From Polyporus tsugae (taxonomy: Eukaryota > Basidiomycota > Agaricomycetes > Polyporales > Polyporaceae): a stretch of DNA of 64,000 nucleotides. This document shows, in pieces, positions 22,355 through 33,579 of the stretch (position 1 is the first letter of the stretch; each line of letters opens with the position of its first letter). Position numbers and translations under genes: made by a program. The stretch spans positions 64,501 through 128,500 of the forward strand of contig JAHRBS010000006.1 in assembly GCA_024305745.1 (NCBI GenBank), read 5' to 3'. The notes under the pieces are model-generated. The model saw only the letters and a program-made list of their open reading frames with translations, had not been told where the DNA came from and ran no database searches.

Positions 22355-23918
22355 GAAGGTGGCAACGTGGACAATCCACTGCGAACGTCGTCGTCTCCAT
22401 CGCCCAATGGATCATCTTCTTGCCCCAAATTTCCAGGCGGTCCTCCCGCGATCCTCACGCCCCCATCAACCGATCTCCTCCTCTCATCCAGCGGGATCGT
22501 GTATCGGCTCAACCCCGCGCTCGACGTAATGGGAGAGTCCTTCTGCTGCTGCCTCCCGCCGTGAGGGTGCCGCGCTAGAAGTGGAGAAGCGGAAGAGGAA
22601 GAACCTAGCGGCTCAAAGCCGGTACGTCGATCGCGACCCATCCTCATTCCGTCCAAGTCGGTGGTCCTGATCTCATGCGGCACGCTGCGCTCTCCAGGCC
22701 CAGAGCTCCCCGACACGCGTGTCTCCGCTGGCGCCTGCGTGTAGGCGGGCGTGGGCTGGAACAGCAACAGCAGCGAGGTCGCCGTCGAGCCCCTGCTGCC
22801 GACGTCCGAGTCGTGCGCAAGGTCCTGCTTCTCCGAGGGCTCGGAGGCCAGCGCCGTCAGACCCGGGTCTACGGCCGATGTGGAGGTGAGTGTTCGTCCC
22901 TGTTGTGTAGCACAAGTGCCGCCATTTGACGTACCGTACGGTGTCAGATCGTCTCGTCTGTGAGCTTGCTTCCGGCGGCGGCTCCTCCACCCGACCAATC
23001 CGACCAGGACGATGAGGATGAGGACGAGCGCGGCCACGGCCAATCCTGCGATCGCGCCTGCTGCCAACTTGGACGAGTGTACGAGTGCTGGGGTGCTGGT
23101 CGGAGACGCGATGCCTGAAGCAGGGGTGGAAGTTCCCGACTGTGACGTACTACTGGTAGCGGGTGGAGGTGGCACTGCGGCATCCGTCGAGGTAAGTGTT
23201 ACATTATTCGTGTTCGAAAATGAGTGCGTGGTTTGCGTCTGGGAGGAAGGACCGGAACCCGATTGGGTTGTCACCGACTGGCCGGCAGAACTAGAACCCG
23301 TAGTTGCCGGGCCAGTTGTAGGTGGAGGGGCCTGTGTCGTGCCCGCGGTTGAAGGCGCCTGCACGTTCTGCGAAAGAGTGGATGCGGTTGTGGTGGTCGA
23401 CTGCGGCCCCGGCGGCGTGATCTGGAGGTAGTCGAGCCACAGCTCCCGCCCGACGTTGGCGATCACGAGCGTGTGCTCTCCGTCGGAGAGGGTGTCGGAC
23501 TGGAAGAACTTCTGGCGGTATGAGGCCCGGACGGTCGTGCTGGCGGGGATGAAGTCCGTGGCCGGACCGCCGTCGATGCTGTAGGTGGAGTGCATACTGT
23601 ACGTCCCCGCCACCTCGAACGCGCCGAACACCGCTATCGCCGTGCCTGCAGTGGGTTCCCGTGTGTTTAATCTCTCCACGCGGTGCGCCCGCTTTCTGAC
23701 TCACCTGTAAACTTGTAGGTCGCGGTGCTGCCTGAGACATTCGTGAAGGTCACCGAGCCTCCGTAGTTCAAGTCTGTGGGGTCCTTGATGAGGTTGTGCA
23801 CCCATGTGCCGTGGTACTGGATGCCCGGGTCGCCGTCGTCCACCATGGTGGTTGTCGTCGCGCGAGCTACGACTAGGAACGCGGCGGCGGCATATCCTTC
23901 GATGCATCGTTTGCGCAT
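22330..23918 (-). CDS. Single-pass membrane protein, galactose-binding-like ectodomain, PPxY tail
   Basis: Exon 1 (23,918-23,705) encodes a signal peptide (YAAAAFLVVARA) and the start of the ectodomain (DPGIQYHGTW...TATYKFTG). A 59 bp phase-1 intron (23,704-23,646) is followed by TAIAVFGAFEVAG and SDGEHTLVIANVGRELWLDY, the pattern of a jelly-roll galactose-binding-like fold. Then come a Ser/Thr-rich stalk, one transmembrane helix (AIAGLAVAALVLILIVLVGL) and basic residues (WRSRRRKQAHRR). A second intron just after DLTPYG is possible (gtacgt...gccgtag, a multiple of three). The tail ends with SVDGGVRIAGGPPG and LPPSYQLYTVV. Such proteins are inferred to be plasma-membrane surface proteins; ligand and partner are unknown. 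LPPSY fits the PPxY ligand of WW domains, as in NEDD4/Rsp5-type ubiquitin ligases. This is the intact parent of the truncated gene at 7,906-9,258. Confidence 0.85.
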
Positions 23919-25093
23919 AGTGGAATGTGGTCTGGGTCAGGAGGTGTATAGCGAGGTGCTTACGAGGACGCGAAGCGTATGTAGGAGGCGTCGGTCGTAT
24001 TATGCGTGCCTTGACGACGGTCTATTGAGGGCAGCGGGTGACATCGAGTCTAAGACCGTATTTGACACGTCTCGGCTTCTGGTAGCTGCTCTCCTATTGA
24101 GCCAGAGGGTTGATACGTACGATCGACGTCGACTGACATGCTTCCTATGTTTATGTTTCAGGATACGGTCGCTCTATTCATGGATATGAGCATGGAGTAC
24201 TTCCCTATCCCACTCGGATCGACCCTTTCGCGCCGCTACGCACTTCGGACTGGGATGGGCTCATCGCTGCCCTTTCATATGCCCTTCCCGCTTGCCAAAT
24301 GTCGCTCGTCGTGCGCTCAGCTCCCCCAAAATGTCGTCTTCGGCTTATCTATCGAACTGTCGCTGACAGCCGTCATCGACCACCCTCGAAGGTTGCCGCC
24401 CGTGAATGTCGGCCATCTTGCTTCTCTTCTTTTGCTCACTTCTCATGCTCACGACTTATCTACATTCACACTGCATCATAGATTACCAACTCGGGTTGAA
24501 CGCGCTGGATAGCATTCGAGACCACTGACTCTGATGCTACGGTCAAGTCTGTAACAGTTTCGACGCGGCGAGGCTGCTCGTGCCGCTGTACTGCAATAGT
24601 ACGTCCCTCAGTACTCAGCAGTGCTCGCGCCAAGATCCGTGGACGCCGAACTTAATCAGCATCGATGTGGGTCGAAGCCTTCATTTCGTCATGATAATGC
24701 GGCCCATCCGCCAAACTGTCGATGTGGCTATTCGTCGGCGGCCATCGCGGCCAGTTCGCGATGACCAGACCGCGTGAGACCCTGGATGCGCCCATGTATC
24801 GTTTTGTTGGTTTCTGGCCAATGGACGTGCGGGGAGGACCTCACACATTTCCTTTTGCGCTGTTCCGTGACCACAGCGTTTTTTTGTTGTGCGTGTCTGC
24901 CCGTGCCGATAGAGGCGCTCGATGAGGCGGTTCGCCGCCTTCTCACGAATCCGTGCATAACGCACGTCCCACGGCCGGCCCGCGAGTCGGTATTAATCTG
25001 AGGCCTCGCTATCGCCAGGCTCGGATTCCGCTCTGCGATTCCCCCACCCTTCATCGTTTCAATTCGTAGCCGTTCCCGTCGTTGTCGACGAAG
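23919..25093. other. Intergenic, no gene seen
   Basis: Short frames occur on both strands, none recognisable. It contains the presumed promoters of the divergent genes at 23,918 (minus) and 25,094 (plus). Confidence 0.4.
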
Positions 25094-26206
25094 ATGTTGC
25101 TACCTGCTTCGTTCAGTGGGGCGATGATGTTCATATACGTAGGCACGTCCTCGCTTGTGTCTCTGCCGCTTGAAGCCGCTGACCGATCGTTGCTAGCTGT
25201 TGCCGCGATCGTGCTCGTCGCGGTCGGCCTGTTGGTACACTGGCTGGATCAGAGAGTGCAGAGATTGAGGGGCATGTCGGATCCGTCGTCGTCGATGGTA
25301 GCGTCGTCGTCCTTTATTTTAAGTCGCCCTTCGACTGACCTCAGTCTAGGACTCGCTAGAGTCGGGGAAGGCCAACTACGACATGAGATCGGCGACACCG
25401 GCAAGTACGTCTCTCTCTCTATTTTCCTCTCACCCCCCGTCGTTTGCAGTGCGCTGCTGACTCCGGGACGCAGAACCTTCTCGAGCGGCCCTCGGCGCGT
25501 CGGCATCAACCCCAGCTTCTCCTGCACCACTCTTTCCCGACAGAGTACAGGGCGTGCGGGCCCCGCTCGGAGCTGCATCACCCGCCGCAGATATGCGAAC
25601 GACAGAACCATCTTCTTATCACATACCGAACCCACCAGGGAGTCCTCGGAAGCCTCCTCCCGCGGCTGGCGCTCCGATGCGCTCGCCACATCAGCCGCTC
25701 GCTCAACAGTCTGGGCACCGCCCAAGTTCGCGACTTTCCATGTCCCTTTCTCCTCTGCGTGAGGCGGAAGCGTGAAGCTCTCTTCCCATAGCTCGGTGGT
25801 GCAAGCGAAGCCGGCGCGCGTTCTACGGTTCTGGCGCGTCCAAGTACCCGGAACTGCAACCGAACACTTACGTTCGTCACAATCTTCTTCTCAATCCCTC
25901 CTTCACACCTGCTCGCCAACATGTGGCCCCCGTTTACCACGTCGACTATCGTCTGCCGCACACCTCGCCGCCCCGAGTACGCGGATCGCCGCCTTGTTGG
26001 TGGATCGAGGAGCGGCGTCCTTCAAGGCCAGGAGTTCGGACCCTCGGCGTATACACGGGTCCCGGCCAATGGTCCATGGGTCAGCCAACGGAGGAGAGCC
26101 TGTGAAAGATGAGCGGGCGGGCTGGACGGCAATTTGTGGAAGCGAGATGGAAGGTCGCTCAAAGTCCACAAGCCTGGACTGGGACGAGCTAAGACACTGG
26201 GACTGA
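25094..26206 (+). CDS. Small single-pass membrane protein, C-terminal structure uncertain
   Basis: From the ATG at 25,094 the frame encodes a short hydrophobic N-terminus (MLLPASFSGAMMFIYVG), then one transmembrane helix (LLAVAAIVLVAVGLLVHWL), basic residues (DQRVQRLRG) and a Ser-rich juxtamembrane region. A donor gtacgt at about 25,405 ends this exon. Downstream the tail is split over frames: one credible Pro/Ser-rich segment is HIPNPPGSPRKPPPAAGAPM (about 25,620-25,680), another is GSGASKYPELQPNTYVRHN after an intron ending cccatag, and a third ends LDWDELRHWD at 26,206. I could not settle the splicing, so the right boundary is uncertain and a frameshift is possible. There is no sizeable ectodomain. 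Its neighbours are membrane-protein genes of related design. Confidence 0.5.
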
Positions 26207-26577
26207 GATGCGTATATTTTATTCTCTATCTATTCGATTGTATCTTCGTACACACGCTCTCTTCTTCTGATATTGTCAGTATTTCCTGCTTGCATCGACC
26301 GTCAGCGGCGTGCGTGACGGTCCTGTTGTACTGCCTTGCGAGCTGCGAACTTCCAGAAGGCGCACAATGTCCGTGTCACCGTAGGCGCCTGCTATCGTCA
26401 CCTCCGCCCAGTGGGAAACTGGCTGGTCGCTGCTTGACTACCGGAGCAGAGCTCCACAGTCAATAATCACGATGCCGTGGAAGATTCTACATATGAGGGT
26501 ATGTGTGCCGTGTGTCTTCGTGGCGGACTGCCCACCGTCCCACCACCCACCGGCGGGTTCCGGGAAACAACGTCGAC

Positions 26578-27704
26578 ATGGCGATCAACCACGCAGCCAT
26601 CATACTCATTGGTGCGTCATCATCTTCGAGTCTGTGCATCGCAACTTACCCAGCTTACATGTGTACCAGTTTGCGGCGTGCTTGCGATAGCCGCGATCTT
26701 GGTCGCCACTGGCATATTTCTTTGGCTGGACCGGAGAAGAACTCGTCGCATCCATCAACGTGAGTATTTCTCGTGTTATGCAGGGCTTCGTGCTGACGTC
26801 AATCCTCCTCAATGCAGTCACTGTCACTTCGAAAGGGAAAGATAGAGATGTCGACACTACGCCAGACGAAGTCGCGACCATTTCGATGGGCCCAGTGCCC
26901 GCGACCGAAGTCGTTTCCCCAGAGGGGTACAATTACGACGTTCAGCTCACCGAGCATCATTTCCCTCCTCCCACTTACCGTCCTCGTCGATTCTCTACGT
27001 ATCCGACTCCACCCGATTCCATCCAGGAGTATGGAATCGAGCTATCGCCGCCCAACACACCTCCGGTCTCGAACAAGACACCCAGAGCTCCACAGAGCAT
27101 TCGTTGGGGGGGCCAGACGATGAGTGGGACTAGCAACGCTGGCAGGATACCATCGGACGCAACGGGGCCTCCAAGCACCAGAATCAAGTGGCAAATCAAC
27201 GGCGACCGCGCCTCCCCTGGCTCCCCTGGCTCCGGTAAAGCCGTAGACGTCAATTCGTCCGCAACGCGCACACCCTCTTCGATCCTCCCTTCCCCGCAAC
27301 GCACACTCGAACCTGAACCCTCCTCCGCTCGGACGGACCTTCATGACTTCCCGCTTCCACCCATCCCTATCGTCACAACCGGCGATCCACAGTCCGCACC
27401 GCCGGTGCTGGGAACGGATCGCGAGCATCGCAGGGCCTCCACCTTGTACGAGCCGCGGGAGTCTGCGTACGCCCGCCGGTCGTTCGTACAGGGCGGGTCG
27501 TGGCAGAACACAATGCCCCCGCCGGGCCGTCGGCGGCCCCAGCCCCAGCCGCGGCGTGCGGCGACGGCGCCGATGGACGGGTTCGAGGCGTTGAGGCTGG
27601 CGAGGAAGGGGAGCCATCTGGACATTCCGCTGTCGGCGATGGGAGGGGGTCGGAGCTTGGACTCGCGCAGGAGGGAAACGCAGCGCAGGGAGCGCGCGTC
27701 GTAG
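26578..27704 (+). CDS. Ectodomain-less single-pass membrane protein with long disordered tail
   Basis: Exon 1 (26,578-26,611) is tiny: MAINHAAIILI. Intron 26,612-26,669 (gtgcgt...taccag) leads to exon 2 with the transmembrane helix (VCGVLAIAAILVATGIFLWL) and DRRRTRRIHQ. Intron 26,760-26,817 (gtgagt...atgcag) leads to exon 3, which reads TVTSKGKDRDVDTTPDEV and runs to a stop at 27,704, about 355 residues in all. The tail is rich in Pro, Ser and Arg, has FPPPTYRPRR (a PPxY site) and SIRWGGQTMSG, and ends REREAS-like basic sequence (RRETQRRERAS). No signal peptide or folded ectodomain is present; the helix probably acts as a signal anchor. Its role is unknown. It resembles the minus-strand gene at 41,835-42,986 in design. 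Confidence 0.75.
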
Positions 27705-28369
27705 GCTCAGGCTGATCGGACATGTATCGTTCTGTCAAAGTCGTCGTCAGCCTTGCGGATGGGCAACCCTCGAGTTGTTCGTGATCGTGACCGTTCGCTC
27801 GCCACCTGCGGAATGGACTCCGAATCAGATGGACCAGTGACGGACCACGACCTTAAAGCGCGGGGACAACCGCTCAGGTACTAGGGGAACTGAGGCATAC
27901 TGCTTCGTAAGAACGATGCTGGTGTCCAGGTACACTGGCGACAACTACATTAAGTAGGAGTAATGTGAGGCTTGGCAAGCAAGTCAACTAGCAACTGCGA
28001 TGCTGGCGCCGCCGCGCAGACTCTCGGCTGATTCAAGCAGGCTTGTCACTTCACGGTTATACACGATGACTTCTGATGGTGGATACAACATAGTATTATT
28101 TGACATTATTCTTGGCTCCTGGTGTGACGCTTTCAGTCCACCGCCTCCGCACAGCCCTGCTGGATGTATTCCGGGAAGGATTTCCACGGTCACCATCTGG
28201 GATTCCCTCCTGAGTCCACATATCATCTTCTATGTTCCGTGTTTGAGGTAGTTGCGATGCTTCCTGTGTTCGCCCCTTGTTTCAAACGTGCGGATGCTGC
28301 ATAAAGGAGATGGGGATGCCAGTTGACCAGAGGGAAGACAACGCGCAGTTACACTTTCCTCCCCCCACG
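27705..28369. other. Intergenic; promoter of the first tandem membrane-protein unit
   Basis: No gene is seen. The last 100 bp (gcggatgctgcataaaggag onward) are nearly repeated at 30,850-30,935, upstream of the next unit, so they belong to the tandem duplication. Confidence 0.5.
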
Positions 28370-29781
28370 ATGTCTTGCTTTCCCAGCTCGTCTAACCCCT
28401 CCGATCCAAACTCGCAGACTGTGAACGCCAACGACCCCCGTGTTACGTATAAGGGCGGGTGGACCACTCAGCACGACCTCCAACACAATTCGTACCAGGT
28501 CTCAACCATAGCGGGGGACAAGGCAACTTTTGTGTTCACAGGTGCGTGCCGGTGTTTTTCGGGAGGAAACACGAATTTTCATACTCAGTTAATGGCCAGG
28601 CACCTCCGTTCAAGTCTTTGGTCGAGCTGATCTTGGAATCAACGCTCTATTCGGGCTTGACCAGGATGGCACCCAGGGTGGTGGGGCAAGCTGCCAACGC
28701 CTTTCTCAAGATACTCTCCTTTACGATTCTCCAACGACTCCTCAGGGTCAGCATACTTTATTCATTACAAATAAGGGCGGTCCACTCTCCTTGAGCGCAT
28801 TCGAGGTCCTCGGGGGTAGCGGCACATCGAGTACATCGAAGTCCCAGCCCACTGCACCGCCTGTACAGACAACTGACCGCCCATCCGTTATTCCACAACC
28901 ATCCTCGTCAAGCAGTGGCGCTCCTCCCATATCCAGCAGCACCTCACCTGTAGCAGGACCAAGTCTATCCATCGTTCAATCTTCATCACTTCTGGGACTA
29001 CCCCCACCCCACGCGTCTGCTACTACCAGTGCTCCTGGAATCTCCCTCTCCCGAACCGCATCGGGTTCCGCAGCAACAAGCTCGCCCGACGATGGAGGAA
29101 CGCCATCGTACACGACCTCTAGTTACACAGAGGTCAGCGTCGTAGGCGGAAGCACTACCACAATCGTCATTCAGACGACAGTAGAGATCCGACAAACCCA
29201 AACCTATCGCGGACCATCTCGGGGCGCGGTGGCAGGGGCAGCTATCGGCAGCCTCCTCTTCCTCTTCCTGCTTGTCGGTCTCGGGTTGTGGTGGTGGCGT
29301 CGTCGCCGCAACCGCGTCCGTTTCCTATATGGAATCTCAAACCTCGACTTCGGTACGTTCCCGCATACTCTACGAGCGCAACGAGAGTCCGTTGACTCAA
29401 ACGACGCAACGTGCCACAGATCCTGCGATGATGACCACCCGCTCGTCCGGGGAGCTCCGGAGCCAGGGACCCGGGGTGCGCGATAGCGACGCGACGCTGT
29501 ACGGCGATGCCCTCCCGCCCTACTACAAGTGGCCAGTCAGTTACTCGTCGCTCGCCTCGGAAATGAAGAAGCACCCGCCTTCCGAGTGCGCGACATCTGG
29601 CGTCGCTGGCGACGGCAGGCTGTCCACGCGCGACGAGCCGAACACGAGACGCCCTTCCGAAGAACGCAGCTTGTTCGACTCGCACTCGGTGCGTCGAATC
29701 GGCCTGGAGTCCGCGGAATCGGTGGTTCCGCCGTCTGAGGGATACCATCAAGCTCTAAAGGCCCCGAACAAAGATGGTTGA
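28370..29781 (+). CDS. Membrane protein, tandem unit 1, lacks signal peptide
   Basis: Exon 1 (28,370-28,541) reads MSCFPSSSNPSDPNSQ, then NANDPRVTYKGGW and KATFVFTG. Intron 28,542-28,599 joins in phase 1 to exon 2, which opens TSVQVFGRADLG and reaches GQHTLFITNKGGPLSLSAFE, so the galactose-binding-like pattern is complete. A Ser/Thr stalk, helix (AGAAIGSLLFLFLLVGLGLW) and WRRRRNRVR follow. Intron 29,353-29,419 leads to exon 3 with DALPPYYKW. The usual GGVRLAGG motif is absent: the end reads RRIGLESAES and continues to a stop at 29,781, so the original terminus seems to have been lost or read past. No hydrophobic signal peptide precedes the ectodomain, unlike the paralogues at 37,309 and 39,714; an upstream exon could supply one but I see none. 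Possibly an early pseudogene. Confidence 0.65.
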
Positions 29782-29819
29782 CGTGCTCGCTCTACGTGCG
29801 TCTTGTTCTCGCGGTGGGT

Positions 29820-30350
29820 TGCGTGGAGTCGGTACGACGCTTACCCAATGGATAGAATATACCCCGACGGTGAACACGATCAGCGGCGATGAATGGGAAC
29901 AGTGGACGGTTATACTCACGTGAGGTCAGGGCGGACTTTGAGAAGGAGGATATTGGACAGATCTTGACGATGGGACATGGTGGGGAGACAACTTCCATCG
30001 AGCTGTCGAGGCGATGAACTTCGCACTCGGACTCTGTATTCTGTTCGTGTGACGTCGTTTGGCGATTGGTTCAGAGAATAGGTCATACGGGACACGCACC
30101 ATTGTAAGTCTATCCCGAACACAAACTTGTGTCCAGGTAGTTGTGAATCTTCAGTCATCGTGCCGCTGAGATTGACGAGCGTCGCACCAGAGCCGCTGAG
30201 GCGGATCGGTGACATGTCAGGACGTTTGTAAGGTCCGGTGGGTGCTTCTAGGACATCTGGTTCTCCCAGTCGAAATTTATTCGCCCTGGTATATAAATAA
30301 ATGAATCTCGTCGTTGTGGTCGGCGTACACAGAGAGCAGAAAGACTCACA
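29820..30350. repeat. Conserved downstream block, tandem unit 1
   Basis: This non-membrane-gene segment is repeated at about 32,800-33,330. Shared pieces include atcagcggcgatgaatggga (29,879) against atcagcggagataaatggga (32,867), gacagatc.tgacgatgg, and gctgagattgacgagcg. On the minus strand unit 1 reads LSGSGATLVNLSGTM and HRQDLSNILLLKVRPDL; unit 2 reads ALVNLSYM and HDLSNIHHPTVRPGL, interrupted by stops. It may be the relic of an unidentified minus-strand gene that was duplicated together with the membrane gene. Confidence 0.6.
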
Positions 30351-30935
30351 AGCCGTTGACGCTGCAAGATGGACAGATCATCTATAGCTAGTGTCAGTAT
30401 CTAGGATGGAATCAACGAAGTGGACAGGAAGCGCACAGCAAACCAAACAAATACCCATCTTGTGGAAGAGAGTCTACTACTTAGAGGAGGAGGATGAGAT
30501 TGGGGTTGCTACGAGCAGGGGTGACTCGGATCGAGATTAGACGCCTCGGGTACCACCGTTGCGCGTCTACATATATACTTGAAGCCACCGCAGGACCGCT
30601 TTGAAGTTCTGATGCATTTTCGTCCTCTAAACGACTCTGAGCTAGAGTACCAAGTCTGTCCAGTGGCACGGCAACTTTCGCTGAGAGTCCTGTAGTACCA
30701 AATGTACTGACGTAAGTCACTCATGCCTCGCAAAGTTTCAGTTGATTCATATCACCTTCGAACCATCATCAATGTCAGCGTAGGCAGATGCTTCCAGCTA
30801 GCCCTACCGAGGAAAGGGAGATTCGACCCTCGTATTTGCCAGTTATTTCCAAATGTCCGGATGCTACATAAAGGAGATATGGATGCCGACTACTAGAGGG
30901 AAGACAACGCACAGTTACACGTTCCTCCCCCCACG
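30351..30935. other. Intergenic between tandem units, promoter of unit 2
   Basis: No gene is seen. The stretch 30,850-30,935 closely matches the leader upstream of unit 1. Confidence 0.45.
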
Positions 30936-32472
30936 ATGGCTTGCTTTCCCGGCTCGTCTACCCCCTCTCAAACAAACTCGCAGACTGGGAACGTCAACGA
31001 CCCCTGGGCCACGAAGCACGACCTCGAACAACGTTCGTACCAGGTCTCCAACATAGAGGGGGACAAGGCAACTTTTGTGCTCATAGGTGCGCGCCGGTGT
31101 TTTTGCGGGAGGAAACACGGATTTGAGTACTCAGTTAATGGCCAGGCACAGTCTTTCAAGGTCGAGCTGATCTTGGAATCAACACTCTATTCGAGCTTAA
31201 CCAGGAAGGCAGTCAGGGTGGTGGCACAAGCTGCCAACTCGCTAGCTCTCAAGATGCTGTCCTTTACGATTCTCCAACGACGGCTCTGGGTCTGCATACT
31301 TTACTCATTACAAGTCATGGCAGTCCACACACGAGTACCGGATCGACCATACTAGCGCCTGCGCCGCAGATAACTGCTTTTCCACCGTTCCCTCCTCCCA
31401 TATCCAGCAACACCTCACCTGTAGCAGGACCAAGTCTACCCATCGTTCAATCTTCATCATTTCCGGAACTACCCCCTGAAATCTCCCTCTCTCGAACCGC
31501 ATCGGGTTCTTCAGCGACAAACCAACCTACCGGTGGAGGATCGCCGTCACGGTCGTACACGACCTCTAGCTACACAGAGGCCACCGTCGTAGGCGGAAGA
31601 ACTACCACTATCATCATTCAGACGACAGTCGAGGTTCCGCAAACCCAAACCACCCATGGACTATCCCGAGGCGCGGTCGCAGGGGTAGCTGTCGGCAGCC
31701 TCCTCTTTCTTTTCCTACTTGTCGGCGGAGTCAGCTTGTGGTGGTACCGTCGTCGCATCCGTCCCCGATTCCTGAAGGATAGCCGGGATCTAGACCCTGG
31801 TATGTACATGATAGCATTGTATGTTCCACAAGCCTACAGGATCCATTGACGGACGACACACCGTAACCTGCTACAGAACCCAACACGGCGACCGGCCCGA
31901 CGACGTATACGACCGCGACGAAAACCGTCCATCGCTCAAAACCACTCGCGACACCGGTATCCGACCCAGTTGCTGCGGGCCGCTCTCCAGAAGTCCTCTA
32001 TGCGGGCCCCGAAGACGCTCCCTTGTGTCGCTCCGAGTCGGAGGAGGACAGGCGCAAGCGATCGGCTCTAATCGCGCCCCCTAGCCCTTCCTCCTCCAAA
32101 TCCGTTCCGGAGCCTTCACCTGCCCTCCACGACGACCCCTCGACCTCGCCCTCGGACGCCCCTGCTGACGCCGCATTGGCACGCCCTCAGGCTGTCATGA
32201 CCGGCACCGACTCGAAGCCGGATTCCGAGTCGACGCCTGTAGATTTCCGCTTGCTGCCCTCACCGCCACCTCGCGGGCCAGAAAGGAGCGCGCGAGATAT
32301 CGCTACTGTGACTGGAGGCGAGCGCAACATCCCGACAGTGGGGGCGCGGCGGCTGTGGGTTGAAGCGGACAGTGGCGTGCGTCTCGCCGGAGGGCGGTTG
32401 GGTGAGACGCGAGGGGACGAGGTCGAGTCCGGGGAATGGGAGGTGCTTCCGCCCCCCTACCAGGAATTTTGA
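30936..32472 (+). CDS. Membrane protein, tandem unit 2, GGVRLAGG and PPxY tail
   Basis: Exon 1 (30,936-31,086) reads MACFPGSSTPSQTNSQ, NVNDPW and KATFVLIG; the YKGGW segment of unit 1 is deleted. Intron 31,087-31,145 leads to exon 2, open without a stop through TVFQGRADLGINTLFELNQE, a Ser/Thr stalk, helix (AGVAVGSLLFLFLLVGGVSL) and WYRRRIRPRF. Intron 31,800-31,876 joins to exon 3 (EPNTATGPTTYTTATK...), an acidic, Pro-rich tail ending SGVRLAGGRLGE and VLPPPYQEF at the stop 32,470-32,472. The three exons join in phase, so the gene is open throughout, but it has no signal peptide and a shortened first ectodomain strand, which casts doubt on surface delivery. The tail keeps the PPxY motif. Confidence 0.68.
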
Positions 32473-33579
32473 TGAATGAATTGTGAATCGTCTCACTTGA
32501 GATCCGAATCGAAGACGCACCTGTGCCCTGGGATTGTTAGCTCGTCTTTTTTTGCTGACGTCTACACTATGCCGAATGTTTCGGGGATACATACGAGGAA
32601 GGCGAGACGACCACCGTCAGTGATCGTGTCACCGTACGGGATGGCGACACGACGCACCAAACATGCCGAGATACTATTTCGAAGCCCATCGCCGCCCTCG
32701 ATGTCTCGTTGCTCGCCGCAAGTGTTCACAAAGGAACATGCTTGACGACAATGGTGGACACGGACGCCAGACGCCGGTCTCCTTCGATGCACATCGCTTT
32801 GGGTTGCGTACAGTCCGTAGATATCATCTTATCGGATACCTAGAATACAACCCAACGAATAGCTCAATCAGCGGAGATAAATGGGAAGGGTGAACGATGA
32901 TGTTCACATGAGTCCCGGGCGGACAGTGGGATGGTGGATGTTTGACAGATCATGACGATGGAACGCGAGTAGGTACTAGGGGACTTCCGGGAGACTTCTT
33001 CTTCCATCGTACCGTCGAGATGACGAACACACGCGGACGCCGTGTTCTGTCCCCTTGACATAATTTGAGCACTGCTACGGGGAAATACTACGGTCGTGCG
33101 GGACACGTACCAAGCTGAAAGGCTCTAGCCCAACTCGGAGCACCGACCTATCTCCAGGTATTCCATCGGCGTTGTCACTTATCGATCATGTAGCTGAGAT
33201 TGACGAGCGCTGTACACCCGCTGCTGATAACTTAAGTAAGCGCCGACAAGAAGATGCGTTCGCCCTGATACAAATAAATATCATGTCGGCGAACACTGCA
33301 GCAGAAAGAATCACTTACAAAGTTGAGGGAGCCCCAGGCGAACAGAGTCAGGCAAAAAGGTGTTCGCTTTACATAATACCCACGTGGGTCATTAGACGCC
33401 CTTATACGTGACCAACCCCGTGCGGCCCGCCGCCCAGTCATCTCTCGCTTGCCATTGTTGCCATGACCTACGCATCGCCCAAAGAGCCGTCCTACTCGAG
33501 GTCTTACAGTGTGCCGTCTCGTGAAGTTTATAGCTTAACAAAGTACCTGCTCGATGGCATTGTGCTTCGTGGCACTTGG
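32473..33579. repeat. Downstream region of unit 2, containing the second copy of the conserved block
   Basis: The part 32,800-33,330 matches 29,820-30,350 (see that entry) with many more differences than the coding regions. The rest shows no gene. Stops interrupt the minus-strand frame here, so any gene in this block is dead in this copy. Confidence 0.55.

Larger units (their letters stand above)
14654..23558. repeat. Segmental duplication, copy 2
   Basis: This is the second copy of the block at 1-9,131. It keeps the complete membrane-protein gene whose 5' part is missing in copy 1, so it is probably the source copy or the better-preserved one. The homology visible here starts where copy 1 meets the window edge, so the true left limit may lie further left. 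Its right edge (about 23,558) is inside exon 2 of the gene at 22,330-23,918. Confidence 0.95.
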
